From the NCBI RefSeq assembly GCF_044454545.1, contig NZ_JBITDV010000009.1:62001-126000 (forward strand): a DNA stretch of 64,000 bases, read 5' to 3'. Positions 8,781 to 18,068 of the stretch are shown here, piece after piece (within the stretch, counting starts at the first letter, position 1; every line of letters begins with the position of its first letter). Source of the DNA: Cryptosporangium sp044454545 (GTDB lineage Bacteria; Actinomycetota; Actinomycetes; Mycobacteriales; Cryptosporangiaceae). Both the position numbers and the translations under genes were made by a program. The notes beneath the pieces were generated by a model that searched no databases, was not told the origin of the DNA, and saw nothing but the letters and a program-made list of their open reading frames with translations.

Positions 8781-8797
8781 TGTTGGTATCGCCAACA
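8781..8797. promoter_or_regulatory. MarR-type operator, site 2
   Basis: TGTTGG-TATCG-CCAACA differs from site 1 at one spacer base only. It ends 17 bp before the MarR start codon, so bound regulator would block transcription of marR directly. Confidence 0.75.
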
Positions 8798-8814
8798 ACG
8801 GGTAGGCTCTATCG

Positions 8815-9288
8815 GTGTCCATGCCCCCGCACTCCACCGGCCGCGGTTTCCACCGGCTCGAAGGCCGTCCGACCTGGCTCGTGAGCCGAGTCCACGCGCG
8901 TTCCTCGAGTCTGCTCAGTGCGGGGTTCGAGGCGTTCGGTGACGGGTTGCGCAGTTACCACTATCGGCTTCTCGCTGCTCTGGAAGAGCGAGGTCCGGCG
9001 AGCCAGGCCGAGCTCGGCCGAATGACCGGCATCGATCGCAGCGATGTGACAGGCGCCCTGATCGAGCTTGAGTCACGCGGTTCGGTCAAGCGAGCGGTCG
9101 ATCCTGACCACAAGCGACGGAAGGTCGTGACCATTACCCCGGAGGGCTCCGAACGTCTCCTCCAACTCGACGCCATTGTCGACCACGTGCAGGACGAGTT
9201 CCTCGCGCCGCTAACGGTCGCCCAGCGGCGTCAGTTCGTCATTCTGATGTCGCGGCTCGCAGATACCCGACGCTCAGACGAGACGTGA
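8815..9288 (+). CDS. MarR family transcriptional regulator
   Basis: A 157-residue winged-helix regulator. The core reads HYRLLAALEERGPASQAEL, then IDRSDVTGALIELESRGSV as the recognition helix and VDPDHKRRKVVTITPEG as the wing. The GTG start lies only 17 bp after operator site 2 and lacks a good ribosome site, so the mRNA may be nearly leaderless. MarR proteins usually repress a neighbouring gene and release DNA on binding a phenolic or oxidant ligand. The likely target is the divergent unknown gene at 8024-8728. A strong hairpin follows at 9320-9356. Confidence 0.9.
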   Translation: MSMPPHSTGRGFHRLEGRPTWLVSRVHARSSSLLSAGFEAFGDGLRSYHYRLLAALEERGPASQAELGRMTGIDRSDVTGALIELESRGSVKRAVDPDHKRRKVVTITPEGSERLLQLDAIVDHVQDEFLAPLTVAQRRQFVILMSRLADTRRSDET

Positions 9289-9319
9289 AGGCTCGCCCAC
9301 GTGTGGCCGGGTCTGTCGC

Positions 9320-9356
9320 GGCCGGCCACGCTCGACGTTGCTGAGCGTGGCCGGCC
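9320..9356. terminator. Stem-loop terminator
   Basis: A perfect 14-bp stem (GGCCGGCCACGCTC / GAGCGTGGCCGGCC) with a 9-nt loop lies between the convergent MarR gene and the zincin-like gene. It is placed to stop transcription from both sides. Confidence 0.7.
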
Positions 9357-9451
9357 TGCTGCGGTCAGGAGGCGGCGGCCCTTCCGTCCGGGTGCCGGCG
9401 CGGTGAAGGCAGCCTTGTCCAGGGTCGGCGGGCGGCCGAAAGCACAGTGGG

Positions 9452-10378
9452 TCAGCTGAGTTCGTTCAGGTCTTGTGGTTTGGTACGCCTGGGTCGGCTC
9501 CTCGGTGCGAGCAGGACGAACGGTGTCGTGCAGTCGAGGGTCAGAATCGGTTTGGCCCAGAAGTCGAGTACCGCTAACGCGCTTACCCACGCTCGGCTGT
9601 CCGCGGTGTCTGGCTCCAGTCCTTTCATGAACGTCGGGAGGTCGCCCATCGCGTACATCATGAACATCTCCGCGCAGAACTCGCTGAAGTCGTCGGCCTG
9701 GTATTTGCGGCGCTGAGCGGGGCTCATCCGACCGTTTGTCCGGTCGGCGCCCAGGTCGAGGCAGCAGAAGCCGGCCCCGTTGTCGTGTTTCAGCTCCATC
9801 CACGCGTCGTAGAAGAGGCGGGCGGCCGGCGGTAGGTCCCCGATCATCGTGATCTCGTAACTGGCCTGGACCCTGTGCGGCGGGACATGCTGTGCCACCA
9901 CGGGGCTGATCGACAGGTCGTGGCGCAGCAGCCGCTCGAAGCAGGCGTGCCCGGTCTCGTGCAGGAACAACCGGAGGAAGTTCTGGGGAGCGGTCTCGGG
10001 CTCGGACCGCACGTGGAGTTCCTGATTGAACTGGACCATCGCGTCCTGATAGGTGTGGTAATACACGAATCCACCCCAGTCCTTGGTCCACTTGGAGCCC
10101 CACACCACCGTGGACAGACACATCTGGATGTTGGGCCAGAACCGGGGGTGGGCGGCGAGGAACCCGTTGACCGCGTGCTGCTGGGCGACGGTGACCGCGT
10201 CGCCGAACTGCGGCGCACCGGTCGCGTGTGCGGCGAGCGGAAAGTCCCGCCCGGGCCAGGGGATCGGGGCGGCGGGGGCTGCCGGGGCGGCGGGGGTTGC
10301 CGGGGCTGGGGCCGGGACGGGGTTGAGGTAGCTGTGGAGAAAGGTCTCCAAGTCGCCGGGATCGTTCGCCGGTTGCAT
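9452..10378 (-). CDS. Zincin-like protein of unknown family (HETGH motif)
   Basis: A 308-residue protein with a Pro/Ala-rich linker near residues 20-40 and a central HETGHACFE motif, the HExxH signature of a zinc hydrolase. Further acidic patches (DDFSEFCAEMFMMYAMGD) downstream could supply the third ligand. There is no signal peptide, so it is probably cytoplasmic or exported by another route. I know no named family for it. The start is taken at the ATG after GAGGGG; a longer frame begins at 10447. It has no obvious operon partner. Confidence 0.6.
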   Translation of the reverse strand: MQPANDPGDLETFLHSYLNPVPAPAPATPAAPAAPAAPIPWPGRDFPLAAHATGAPQFGDAVTVAQQHAVNGFLAAHPRFWPNIQMCLSTVVWGSKWTKDWGGFVYYHTYQDAMVQFNQELHVRSEPETAPQNFLRLFLHETGHACFERLLRHDLSISPVVAQHVPPHRVQASYEITMIGDLPPAARLFYDAWMELKHDNGAGFCCLDLGADRTNGRMSPAQRRKYQADDFSEFCAEMFMMYAMGDLPTFMKGLEPDTADSRAWVSALAVLDFWAKPILTLDCTTPFVLLAPRSRPRRTKPQDLNELS

Positions 10379-10519
10379 CGCGGTCCCCTCGCTCGTGACG
10401 CTGATGGATCCCAGGGTGGCAGCCCCCGGCGGGTCCCGCGTCAGCATTCGTCGGTAACGCCCAGGCAGGCCGCTATCGGTGATCCGACGATCGCTACGAC
10501 GTACTGTCGCTGCAGTTAC

Positions 10520-11011
10520 TTACGGCTTCACCTTCCACATCGGGTCATCCTGCGGTGGTCGGCAGGTCGTGCGGACATGCTCGCGGAACTTCGGGTTCAG
10601 CTGACGCCGGACCGCATGGATGAACGCTGCACGTGCTTCCTCGACTGGCTGGCGCGTCAGCCACCACTCTTCTAGGCCGATACCCTCCTGGCGAACGGCC
10701 TGATCTGCGCGCCAGATTTGCTCCCCCAGAGCATGCGCCGTCGCGACAGTCTTCGGCTCGCAGACAAAGGACACGACAGTCAAGGCATGATTCCAAGGAG
10801 CCCAATCGATAGGTTCGGGCTTCGCCCCGCCAGCGAATCGCGCAAGCCAGTTATACACGACCGCGTACTCCTGCATCATCTCCTGGCAGCTTTCGAGCTG
10901 AGACTCGCGAATCCGCTGTCTGCCACTGTTGCGCCCACCAAGATAGGTGCCAACGACCACTCCAATCAACGCAAGGCAACCCGTCAACGCTCCTGGAGCC
11001 ACATCTTTCAT
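10520..11011 (-). CDS. Small hypothetical protein with one N-terminal membrane segment
   Basis: A 163-residue protein. Residues of about 5-25 (ALTGCLALIGVVVGTYLG) form one membrane helix, followed by a soluble helical region rich in Glu, Gln and Trp. I recognise no domain. Codon use and GC are slightly lower than in the surroundings, which may point to recent acquisition. An in-frame ATG at 11032 is an alternative start. Confidence 0.5.
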   Translation of the reverse strand: MKDVAPGALTGCLALIGVVVGTYLGGRNSGRQRIRESQLESCQEMMQEYAVVYNWLARFAGGAKPEPIDWAPWNHALTVVSFVCEPKTVATAHALGEQIWRADQAVRQEGIGLEEWWLTRQPVEEARAAFIHAVRRQLNPKFREHVRTTCRPPQDDPMWKVKP

Positions 11012-11215
11012 ACGGCGATAATGAGGGCTCACGCATCAGTGGAGCCGGATATCCACCCCCGCCATGCCGACCGGATCGTGATATTGGCGCCCTCGGGTGC
11101 GACGCACTCTCTTGCCGTACATAAGGCGAGAACGTCGTCAGTGGGTGTCTACTTTCGGTCACCGATCACCACGGCGCGCGAACGTTCCCTAGTGCCGATC
11201 TGCCAGGATCGCGTC

Positions 11216-11763
11216 CTAGAAATCGGTGACGGCCTCGGAGACGTTGACGACGTATTTGCCAGGTGCCGGTGGCGAGTGCTTGCTGAGCGTCGATCGCCGC
11301 CGCCAGACCGTTGAGCACAGTTGCCTCGGTGCTGGCCCGGCCGTCGGCTAGGAGGTTAAGTGCGACGCGCAGCGAGGAAGCGACCTTTTCGGGTGCTTGG
11401 GCCGAGAGCGCGGCGAGGCTGAAGCCGCCGATGGAGGCGTTTCGGGCGTAGAGCAAAGCGGTAGCCGGTAATGCGGCCAGAGGCGCGCCGGAGGAATTGC
11501 CGAACAATGATCCGGCCGGCACCGGAACCGTCAGCGCGGCCTTCGCCAACGCGATTTCCGCGAGGCCGCCCTCGTTGGTCAACGCCACGACCCGGTCTCC
11601 GACGCGGAGCTGGGTGACCTCGGGTCCGTGCTCGACGACGGTGCCAGAGACCTCAAGACCGGGGACGAACGGCCACCGCGGGGCGTATCCGGGATCGCCG
11701 CGGCGGGCCATGACGTCCTTGAAGTTGATACCGGCGTAGGCGACGTGGATGGCTACTTCCGCC
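11216..11763 (-). pseudogene. Broken zinc-type alcohol dehydrogenase / quinone oxidoreductase gene
   Basis: The N-terminal GroES-like part is clear (FVPGLEVSGTVVEHGPEVTQ, LRVGDRVVALTNEGGLAE). After ALTVPVPAG the sequence jumps to SLFGNSSGAPLAALPATALL and RNASIGGFSLAAL, which normally lie about 150 residues later, so the NADPH-binding core is deleted. Near the end a frame change separates QQALATGT from the expected family terminus GKYVVNVSEAVTDF, which stops at 11216. The deletion and frameshift make this a pseudogene. It sits head-to-head with an ArsR remnant, the usual arrangement of an intact oxidoreductase-regulator pair. Confidence 0.75.
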
Positions 11764-11764
11764 C

Positions 11765-11992
11765 TTGGTCCACCCCGAGGTGGACCAGCTGGAACTCGTC
11801 GCCGTACTGCACGCGTTGGCCGATCCGACTCGGCTCACCGTCGTGCGGACACTGCGCACCGAGCCCGAGCGTCCGTGCGGCACCTTCCCGGTCCATGTCG
11901 CGCCGTCCACACTGAGTCACGGAGGATTGACCACCGACGTCGGACGTCCTCCTGCCGCACTGCGCCTGGTCCGGTGCGCCGTGGACCGCTGA
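11765..11992 (+). pseudogene. Truncated ArsR family regulator remnant
   Basis: The TTG-started frame gives a convincing ArsR N-terminus: DQLELVAVLHALADPTRLTV followed by VRTLRTEPERPCG and VAPSTLSH, which runs into the recognition helix. The normal continuation (HHFKVLREAG-like) is missing and the frame reads unrelated sequence after about residue 52. The wing and dimer helices are lost. It is divergent from the quinone oxidoreductase remnant. Confidence 0.65.
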
Positions 11993-12107
11993 CGGTGCAG
12001 ACTCAACCGCGGGCCATGGAGGGTCGCCGTTGCCGGCTCGATTTCGACCGTGGCGGCCGGACGCGTCGGTGGCGTTCGCGGGAAGTCGAAGAAACGAGGG
12101 TACGGCG

Positions 12108-12566
12108 GTGGTCTGGACTTGGCGGCGTACGGCGATCGGACTGGCGATCGCCGTAACTCTCGGCCTGCTCGCCGGCATCGTCTTTCTGATCGGCGATCAG
12201 CGGCGCCGGCGGATCGTCGACCACGGTATCCGCACCGCAGCCGTGGTCACCGCAGACCACGACGACGAATGGGATCACTGGTACACGGTGAGCTACCGGG
12301 TCGAAGGCAGGGACTGCAGCGCGAACCTGCGCTATCCGTGGGTGATCGACAAGATACCGGTCGGGCAGAGTCTGACTGTCTACGTCGATCCGGACCACCC
12401 CGGCCGGATTTCGACGGCGAACGGCTACGCCACGCCGGTGTGGACGTCGGCGCCCGGATGGCTGGCGGTCTTGGCGATCTTCGCAGCGTTCATCTCGATC
12501 GCGGGCCGCTTGTTCAGCGCCCGGTCCGCGCGCCTCCGGCCGGCGAGTGGGGCGGATCGCGGGTGA
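12108..12566 (+). CDS. DUF3592-like membrane protein
   Basis: A 152-residue protein with a hydrophobic helix near residues 7-28 (IGLAIAVTLGLLAGIVFLIG), an extracytoplasmic beta domain (VVTADHDDEWDHWYTVSYRV, VGQSLTVYVDPDHPG), and a second helix near residues 119-137. Helix, beta domain with a YVDPxxPxxx ending and second helix are the DUF3592 layout; function is unknown in the family. The start is taken at the GTG at 12108 because GAGGG lies 7 nt upstream. The longer frame from 12030 adds a non-conserved leader. Confidence 0.65.
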   Translation: MVWTWRRTAIGLAIAVTLGLLAGIVFLIGDQRRRRIVDHGIRTAAVVTADHDDEWDHWYTVSYRVEGRDCSANLRYPWVIDKIPVGQSLTVYVDPDHPGRISTANGYATPVWTSAPGWLAVLAIFAAFISIAGRLFSARSARLRPASGADRG

Positions 12567-12670
12567 GGGGTGTCGATCAATCGATCTCCGGTCGCGAGCG
12601 CCCGACGAAACCGCAGGCCAGCGTATCGGGCTGAGCAATTCGGCGGCATTCCGTCTGGCATCATGACCGC

Positions 12671-13642
12671 GTGCCCCGGGCTCAGGTGTTCGTTGAGCAA
12701 GTGCCACGCCCGCAGTTCGCGACGATGTTTCTCGCCGGCGGTGCCCTTGCCGACGTCGTCGGCCTCGTCCGAGAGTCCGACGGGCTCCTGGACCTGGATT
12801 TCTGGGTCGACAGCAGAGCCAACCTGGAGCGAGCCTCGGTCTACTGCGGGCTGGCGAGGCTGGTCGACATCTACGCCGGCAAGGGCCGGCGGCTGAGGGC
12901 GGAGGCGACCAGCCTGGTCCGACGGCGCCTGTCGCTGCCTGTCGAGCGCGCCTCGTGGGTCGGGGAAGGGGATCACGCGAGGTTGGCGGCCGACGTCGTC
13001 TCGCTGGTCGACCGCGCTGTACCGGTGCTGCCGGCGAGCCACACGCGGGCCGGGCGGACTCTGCGCTCGGATCACGAGCGCACTGTGCTGGCGCGGAGCT
13101 TCGGCCCCCGATTCGATGACGAGAGCTGGGGAGCCCCCTGGCAGGCGAACCTCACCGAACGTCTGCGCGACGCTCTGCACGAGGTCGAAGGGATTCCGCG
13201 GAACCTGCCGCCGAAGCCGTCCTGCGACGCGCTGATGGTCGATCAGTCGGGCGGCCTTCTGCTCGTGGATGCGGAGGCGCCGAGGTCGGCTGAGGTCGGG
13301 TTTGCGCCGTCACGCGCGTCCCAGAACATCGCCCTTTGGGACGCTTGGGTCGCCTCCGATCCCGACGCACTGTCGCATCTTCGGATGATGGCGGTCCTGC
13401 GTGAGGGCCTCGGCCTGTGTCCGGCGGGAACGGCCGATCTGGTGCCGTCGTCCGGGGCTCCGAGAAGCACCTTCGTGCTGGTCACAGAGTCAAGTGTCAG
13501 CGCTGCGCTGATCGCCCGCCTGGAGCGGGCCACTGCTGTCCTTACGGACGCCGGGCTTCTCGACGCGACGCGCTTCCGCTATCAACTGGCGCCCCCCGAC
13601 GAGACCGAGAAGGGCGACAGGGCAGCCGAAACGCGGAAGTAA
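12671..13642 (+). CDS. Hypothetical protein, 323 residues
   Basis: I recognise no family. It appears soluble and Arg/Ala-rich. A segment near residues 180-215 (CDALMVDQSGGLLLVDAEAP) has the pattern of a nuclease-like beta hairpin, but without the Lys of a PD-(D/E)xK core, so this is not enough for a call. It starts with GTG about 100 bp after the DUF3592-like gene and ends 150 bp before the amidohydrolase. Confidence 0.5.
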   Translation: MPRAQVFVEQVPRPQFATMFLAGGALADVVGLVRESDGLLDLDFWVDSRANLERASVYCGLARLVDIYAGKGRRLRAEATSLVRRRLSLPVERASWVGEGDHARLAADVVSLVDRAVPVLPASHTRAGRTLRSDHERTVLARSFGPRFDDESWGAPWQANLTERLRDALHEVEGIPRNLPPKPSCDALMVDQSGGLLLVDAEAPRSAEVGFAPSRASQNIALWDAWVASDPDALSHLRMMAVLREGLGLCPAGTADLVPSSGAPRSTFVLVTESSVSAALIARLERATAVLTDAGLLDATRFRYQLAPPDETEKGDRAAETRK

Positions 13643-13792
13643 CTCATGTGCAATCGCGAGAAAACTCTTGTCCTGAACCGTCGATGGCAGCACATGGTGT
13701 TCCTGGAGCCTCGCCGATGCGAGCCATGACAGAAATACGCGAAGTGCCTCACGTGCAGCGGGGACAGCCCGCACAGCCTCTGAGGAGCCCTC

Positions 13793-15067
13793 GTGTCGAT
13801 TTCTGTCCCCGAGTCACCGGAACTTCCGCGGCCGATTCGCCGGCTACTTCGTGCGCGCCTGGCCAACGGCCACCTCGTCGACGTCGGGATCGAGGACGGC
13901 GTGGTCGTCGCCGTCTCGCCGAGTGGGAGTCTCTCCACGGCCGGCCCTGAGGCCGGGGACCTCGATCTCGGCGGTTGGCTGCTCCTCGCGGCGCCGGCCG
14001 AACCACATGCCCACCTCGACAAGGCGCTCAGTTTCGATCTGATTCAGCCGCCGCTGGGCGACCTCGATTCCGCCGTCGCGTCCTGGATGGGCTACGCGCC
14101 GAGCCTGACCGTCGAGTCGACTGCCGTGCGGGCCAGGACCCAAGCGCTCGCGATGCTCGCGAACGGGATCACGGCGATCCGCACCCACGTCGACATCCAC
14201 CGCGGCGTCGCACAAACGGGCCCGCAGGCGCTGATTCAGGTCCGCGAAGAGCTCCGCGACCTGCTCGACCTGCAGATCGTGGGACTGTTCCACTGGCGAA
14301 CCGAGGACGCGGACATCGCGGCAGCTCTGGACCTGGGGCTCGATCTCGTCGGCGGTGCACCGCATCACGCAGGGGATCCTCTCGTCGAGGTGGACCGGAT
14401 GGTGGCCTTTGCGAGGAGGTACGGCCTCGGGCTCGACCTCCACACCGATGAGCGCCTCGACGGACCCATCAGCCTCGACCACTACGCGCGCCTCGCCCGC
14501 GACCTACCCCACGGCCGGGCGTCCGCCGCCAGCCACTGCGTGCGGCTCGGAACCCTGCCTCCCGAGCAGCGGGACGTCGTGATCGAGGAGGTCCGCCGGT
14601 CCGATCTCGGCGTCATAGCGCTGCCGGCCACCAATTTGTACCTCCAGGGACGCGGGGACACCGTCGCCACCCCCCGGGGAATCACCGCACTACGCCCCCT
14701 CATCGAGGCCGGAGTCAAGCTCGCCGCCGGAGCGGACAACGTTCGCGACCCGTTCAACCCCGTCGGCCGGAGCGATGCCTTCGAGACAGCCTCTCTGCTG
14801 GTGACCGCCGGTCACCTCACGCCCGCCGAGGCCTGGCACCTGGTCACCGACGGCGCTCGTTCGGTGATGGGCTTGCCCGTGGCCGGTCCTCGGGTAGGCG
14901 CACAGGCCGACCTCCTCGCGGTGCCGTCGGCGAATCTGATTCAGGCGATCGCCGAGGGACCCGCCGACCGGCTCGTGCTGCGCCGCGGCGACCTGGTGGC
15001 TCGATCGACGACGAGCCGCGTGGTGGCCAGGCCAGGTGCCCTCGCCGGTAACCGCCGACCCAGCTAG
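13793..15067 (+). CDS. Amidohydrolase of the cytosine deaminase type
   Basis: A 424-residue metal-dependent hydrolase. The beta-barrel metal ligands are in place: PHAHLDKAL (HxH), IRTHVDIH, the Glu/His stretch GLDLHTDE, SHCVRLG and AADNVRDPFNP (the final Asp). This set, with D-K-A after HxH and ADN-R-PF, is that of the CodA/isocytosine deaminase and N-isopropylammelide branch, which deaminate N-heterocycles. The GTG start follows GAGGAG. It is the first gene of a seven- or eight-gene catabolic and transport operon, so it probably hydrolyses the imported heterocycle or an intermediate. Confidence 0.82.
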   Translation: MSISVPESPELPRPIRRLLRARLANGHLVDVGIEDGVVVAVSPSGSLSTAGPEAGDLDLGGWLLLAAPAEPHAHLDKALSFDLIQPPLGDLDSAVASWMGYAPSLTVESTAVRARTQALAMLANGITAIRTHVDIHRGVAQTGPQALIQVREELRDLLDLQIVGLFHWRTEDADIAAALDLGLDLVGGAPHHAGDPLVEVDRMVAFARRYGLGLDLHTDERLDGPISLDHYARLARDLPHGRASAASHCVRLGTLPPEQRDVVIEEVRRSDLGVIALPATNLYLQGRGDTVATPRGITALRPLIEAGVKLAAGADNVRDPFNPVGRSDAFETASLLVTAGHLTPAEAWHLVTDGARSVMGLPVAGPRVGAQADLLAVPSANLIQAIAEGPADRLVLRRGDLVARSTTSRVVARPGALAGNRRPS

Positions 15068-15145
15068 ACGCTCGGCTCGGCCAGCACGAACTTTCGCGCA
15101 CGCTCGCGCGCCCGAAGCCTGCCGCGCCTCCGAAGGAGTTCAGCC

Positions 15146-16561
15146 ATGCCCACAACTCATCCCCGGGCCGTTGAAGGGCTCGTCGGGTTGCTCGGCTCCG
15201 ACCGAGTCATCCCGGCCGGTCCCCGCGTCACCAAGTACCTCCGGGACTTCTCCTGGTACAGCCCCGTCCTGGAGAGCGAGTTCGCCGACACCACCGTCGA
15301 AGCCATCGCGATCCCGCACTCGGTCGAGGAGCTGACCAAGGTCGTCGCCATCGCCGCCCGGCACCGGATGCCGTTGACGATGCGTGGCGCCGGAACCGGC
15401 AACTACGGGCAGTCGCTCCCGCTGCGCGACGGTCTCGTGGTCGACGTACGCAAGGTGGCGGGGGTCGAGAACGTGACGGACCACAGCGTCGTCGCTCTAG
15501 CCGGCACGAAGGTCACCGAGATGGAGCAGGCCGCGCGCCAGGCCGGCCGGGAACTCGCAGTGATGCCCAGCACGTACCGCATCGCCACCGTGGCGGGCTT
15601 CGTCTCGGGTGGTTCGGGAGGCCCGGGCCAGGTCACCAACGGCAACCTCTGGGACGGCAACGTCCTGTCGGTGGAACTACTCACCGTCGAGGAGGAGCCG
15701 CGAGTGATCAGGCTGGTCGGCGAGGAGGTGAACAACGTCCTGCATCTCTACGGCACCGTCGGCGTCATCACCCGAGTCGAGCTGCGGACGGTACCGGCGC
15801 ACGAGTACGGCCAGTACGTGATCGACTTCGAGAACCTCGCCGATTGCGTCCGCTTCGGCTGGCGCGCCACCGCGAGCACGGACATCCATCTCCGTCTCGC
15901 CTCGATTCATTCGGCGCCGCTCGGAGCGACGATGACCGGGATCGCCGACCTTTTCCCGGCCGAGAACGCCGTAGCGCTGCTCTGGGCCGATCCGGCCGGG
16001 CGCGAGGCGCTGGCGACGCTCGTCGCCGCCCACGGCGGCCACCTCCGCGATGCTCCGGAGGCGGTCAAAGAGATCGTCCACTTCTCCTTCAGCCACGCCG
16101 TGATTTGGATTCGTCGTGTCTACCCCCACTCGTCGTGGATGCAGGCCGCCTACACCGCCTCCGATCCGGACGCTTTGGTCCGGCAGGTCGAGGCGATCGC
16201 CGAGAGGTACCCCGACACTTACAAGGTCCACCTGGAGTTCGCCACCCATCCCGGCGGCGCGGTGCGCGCCTGGGGCGTCGACATCCTGCTGGACATGCCC
16301 GACCACGGAGCTGCCCTCGACGAGCTGATGACCTACTGCCGGTCGATCGGCGTGAGGGTTCTCAACCCGCACAGCTACGTGGTCGAAGAGGGCGGGTTCG
16401 TCGGTGACATCGCCCGGATGCTCGCGCTCAAGGCCACGTGCGACCCCTACGGGATCCTCAACCCGGGCAAGCTCGCCACCAGCTTCTACGTCGACCGTAC
16501 CTGGCGGGGCGAGTCGGAATCAGAGGTCCGGTCCGTCGCCCCCGAGCAGCTCCGGTCATGA
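15146..16561 (+). CDS. FAD-linked oxidase (VAO/PCMH-type)
   Basis: A 471-residue flavoprotein. The FAD-binding PCMH domain spans roughly residues 30-215; MRGAGTGNYGQSLPLRDGLVV carries the pyrophosphate-binding loop. The C-terminal end, DPYGILNPGKL, is a standard ending of the glycolate oxidase GlcD and related vanillyl-alcohol-oxidase folds. Substrates of this family are hydroxy-acids, alcohols or amines. The start follows AAGGAG. It overlaps the VOC gene by ATGA. Confidence 0.85.
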   Translation: MPTTHPRAVEGLVGLLGSDRVIPAGPRVTKYLRDFSWYSPVLESEFADTTVEAIAIPHSVEELTKVVAIAARHRMPLTMRGAGTGNYGQSLPLRDGLVVDVRKVAGVENVTDHSVVALAGTKVTEMEQAARQAGRELAVMPSTYRIATVAGFVSGGSGGPGQVTNGNLWDGNVLSVELLTVEEEPRVIRLVGEEVNNVLHLYGTVGVITRVELRTVPAHEYGQYVIDFENLADCVRFGWRATASTDIHLRLASIHSAPLGATMTGIADLFPAENAVALLWADPAGREALATLVAAHGGHLRDAPEAVKEIVHFSFSHAVIWIRRVYPHSSWMQAAYTASDPDALVRQVEAIAERYPDTYKVHLEFATHPGGAVRAWGVDILLDMPDHGAALDELMTYCRSIGVRVLNPHSYVVEEGGFVGDIARMLALKATCDPYGILNPGKLATSFYVDRTWRGESESEVRSVAPEQLRS

Positions 16562-17010
16562 CCGGTCACCGCGGCGCCGTCCTCGACCACGTCGCCGTCG
16601 AGACGACCGGCATCGAGGCCGACGTCGCCCTGATGACCCGGACGTTCGGCCTCACCGAGCTCAGGTGGGGCGTCCACGTGCAGACCGGGAAGCGGATCGT
16701 GATGCTCCGCGACTCCCTCGGGATGAAGCTCGAGTTGATCGAGACGGTGACGCCGGACGGCTCGCTGGCGCACGTCGCCTTCGAGGTCACCGACGTCGAG
16801 GTCGCCGCCGCGGCGGCGATCGGCGCCGGCTGCCTCGGCGAGATCGGACTGATCCGGATCCCCGCAGCGATGGCGTCCGCCGCTGTAGTGCGGAGCCGCG
16901 CCGGAACCGCGCTTCAGCTCATCCGCTACGAGGACGGCAGCCCCGATGTCACCCGCCCCGCTGCACCTGAAACCGAGGCCGTCCGCGGCCCAGAAGGGAC
17001 CACCTCGTGA
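16558..17010 (+). CDS. VOC (glyoxalase/dioxygenase fold) protein
   Basis: A 150-residue vicinal-oxygen-chelate protein. LDHVAVETTGIEADVALMTR at the start and SLAHVAFEVTDVEVA in the second half give the paired beta-alpha-beta-beta-beta modules. Metal ligands (His in DHVAV, Glu in KLELIE, His in AHVAF) appear kept, so it is probably an active lyase, epimerase or dioxygenase. It is translationally coupled on both sides, overlapping the oxidase and the 2OG oxygenase by 4 bp. Confidence 0.8.
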   Translation: MTGHRGAVLDHVAVETTGIEADVALMTRTFGLTELRWGVHVQTGKRIVMLRDSLGMKLELIETVTPDGSLAHVAFEVTDVEVAAAAAIGAGCLGEIGLIRIPAAMASAAVVRSRAGTALQLIRYEDGSPDVTRPAAPETEAVRGPEGTTS

Positions 17011-18068
17011 CGAACAACGTATTTGCCGTCCCGACCGTTGACGTCTCTCCGTACCTGGAGGATCCGAGCGACGCGAACGCGGCCCGGCGAGTCGCCGTCG
17101 CCGCCCAACTCGACCGAGCCTGCCGGGAGGTGGGCTTCATCCAGATCGTCGGCCACGGTGTCGATCACGCGACCATCGACGGCTTCGCCTCCGCGCTGGA
17201 CGAGTTCTTCGCGCTGGACGACGTGACGAAGGCCCGGTACCGCGGGCCGTCCGGATCGAATCGTGGCTACACCCCGCCGAAGTCGGCGTCGCTCAGCATG
17301 AGCCTCGGCATCCCGCCCGCCAACATGAGGAACGACTTCTACGAGGCGTTCACGATCGGGCGGGAGGTGGACGACTACCCGCATCTGGACCTGCCCGAGG
17401 GAACGTATCCGCGTAACCTGTGGCCGGCCGAGGCGCCGAGCTTCCCGGCGGCGGTGGCGCGGTACAACGAGGCGGTCACGGCCGTCTCCCGCGCGATCCT
17501 CTGGGCCTTCGCCGACGCGCTGGGCGTGGGACGCCCGTTCTTCGAGTCGCTCATCGACCACTCCATCGACACGCTGAAGATGAACAATTACGCCCTTCCG
17601 GAGATGTCGTTCGACGTCGCCGAAGAGCTGATCGGCATGGGCGCACACACGGACTTCGGCATCCTGACCGTCCTGTGGGCCGATCGCGTCGCCGGACTCC
17701 AGATCCTCGACAAGGAGGGAACCTGGCACGACGTGATGCCCGACCCGGGAGCCTTCCTGGTCAACCTGGGCGACGCCATGGCGCGCTGGACCAATGACCA
17801 GTGGCTGTCGACCATCCATCGGGTGAACCCGCCGATCGTGCAGGGGCGGGTACAGCGCCGCCGCTCGGCGGCCTTCTTCCTCGACGGCAACTACGACGGT
17901 GTCATCGAGCCCATCGCAACATTCGTCACCGACGGCGAGGAGCTGTACCCACCGATCACCGTCGAGGAGAACATCAAGGCGAAGATCGCCGGCATCGAGC
18001 TGGGCAAGAAACCGGCGAACGCGGACCGTGAGGCCAATCGTGTGCTCGCGGCCCGGAGCGCAGGGTGA
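17007..18068 (+). CDS. 2-oxoglutarate/Fe(II)-dependent oxygenase (isopenicillin N synthase family)
   Basis: A 353-residue double-stranded beta-helix oxygenase. The iron triad is His214 and Asp216 in MGAHTDFGILTVLW and His271 in STIHRVNPP; the RxS co-substrate motif follows in RRRSAAFF. The N-terminal DIOX_N region begins VPTVDVSPYLEDP. Bacterial members hydroxylate or demethylate small molecules. It overlaps its neighbours by 4 bp (GTGA) and probably oxidises the imported substrate. Confidence 0.88.
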   Translation: MTNNVFAVPTVDVSPYLEDPSDANAARRVAVAAQLDRACREVGFIQIVGHGVDHATIDGFASALDEFFALDDVTKARYRGPSGSNRGYTPPKSASLSMSLGIPPANMRNDFYEAFTIGREVDDYPHLDLPEGTYPRNLWPAEAPSFPAAVARYNEAVTAVSRAILWAFADALGVGRPFFESLIDHSIDTLKMNNYALPEMSFDVAEELIGMGAHTDFGILTVLWADRVAGLQILDKEGTWHDVMPDPGAFLVNLGDAMARWTNDQWLSTIHRVNPPIVQGRVQRRRSAAFFLDGNYDGVIEPIATFVTDGEELYPPITVEENIKAKIAGIELGKKPANADREANRVLAARSAG

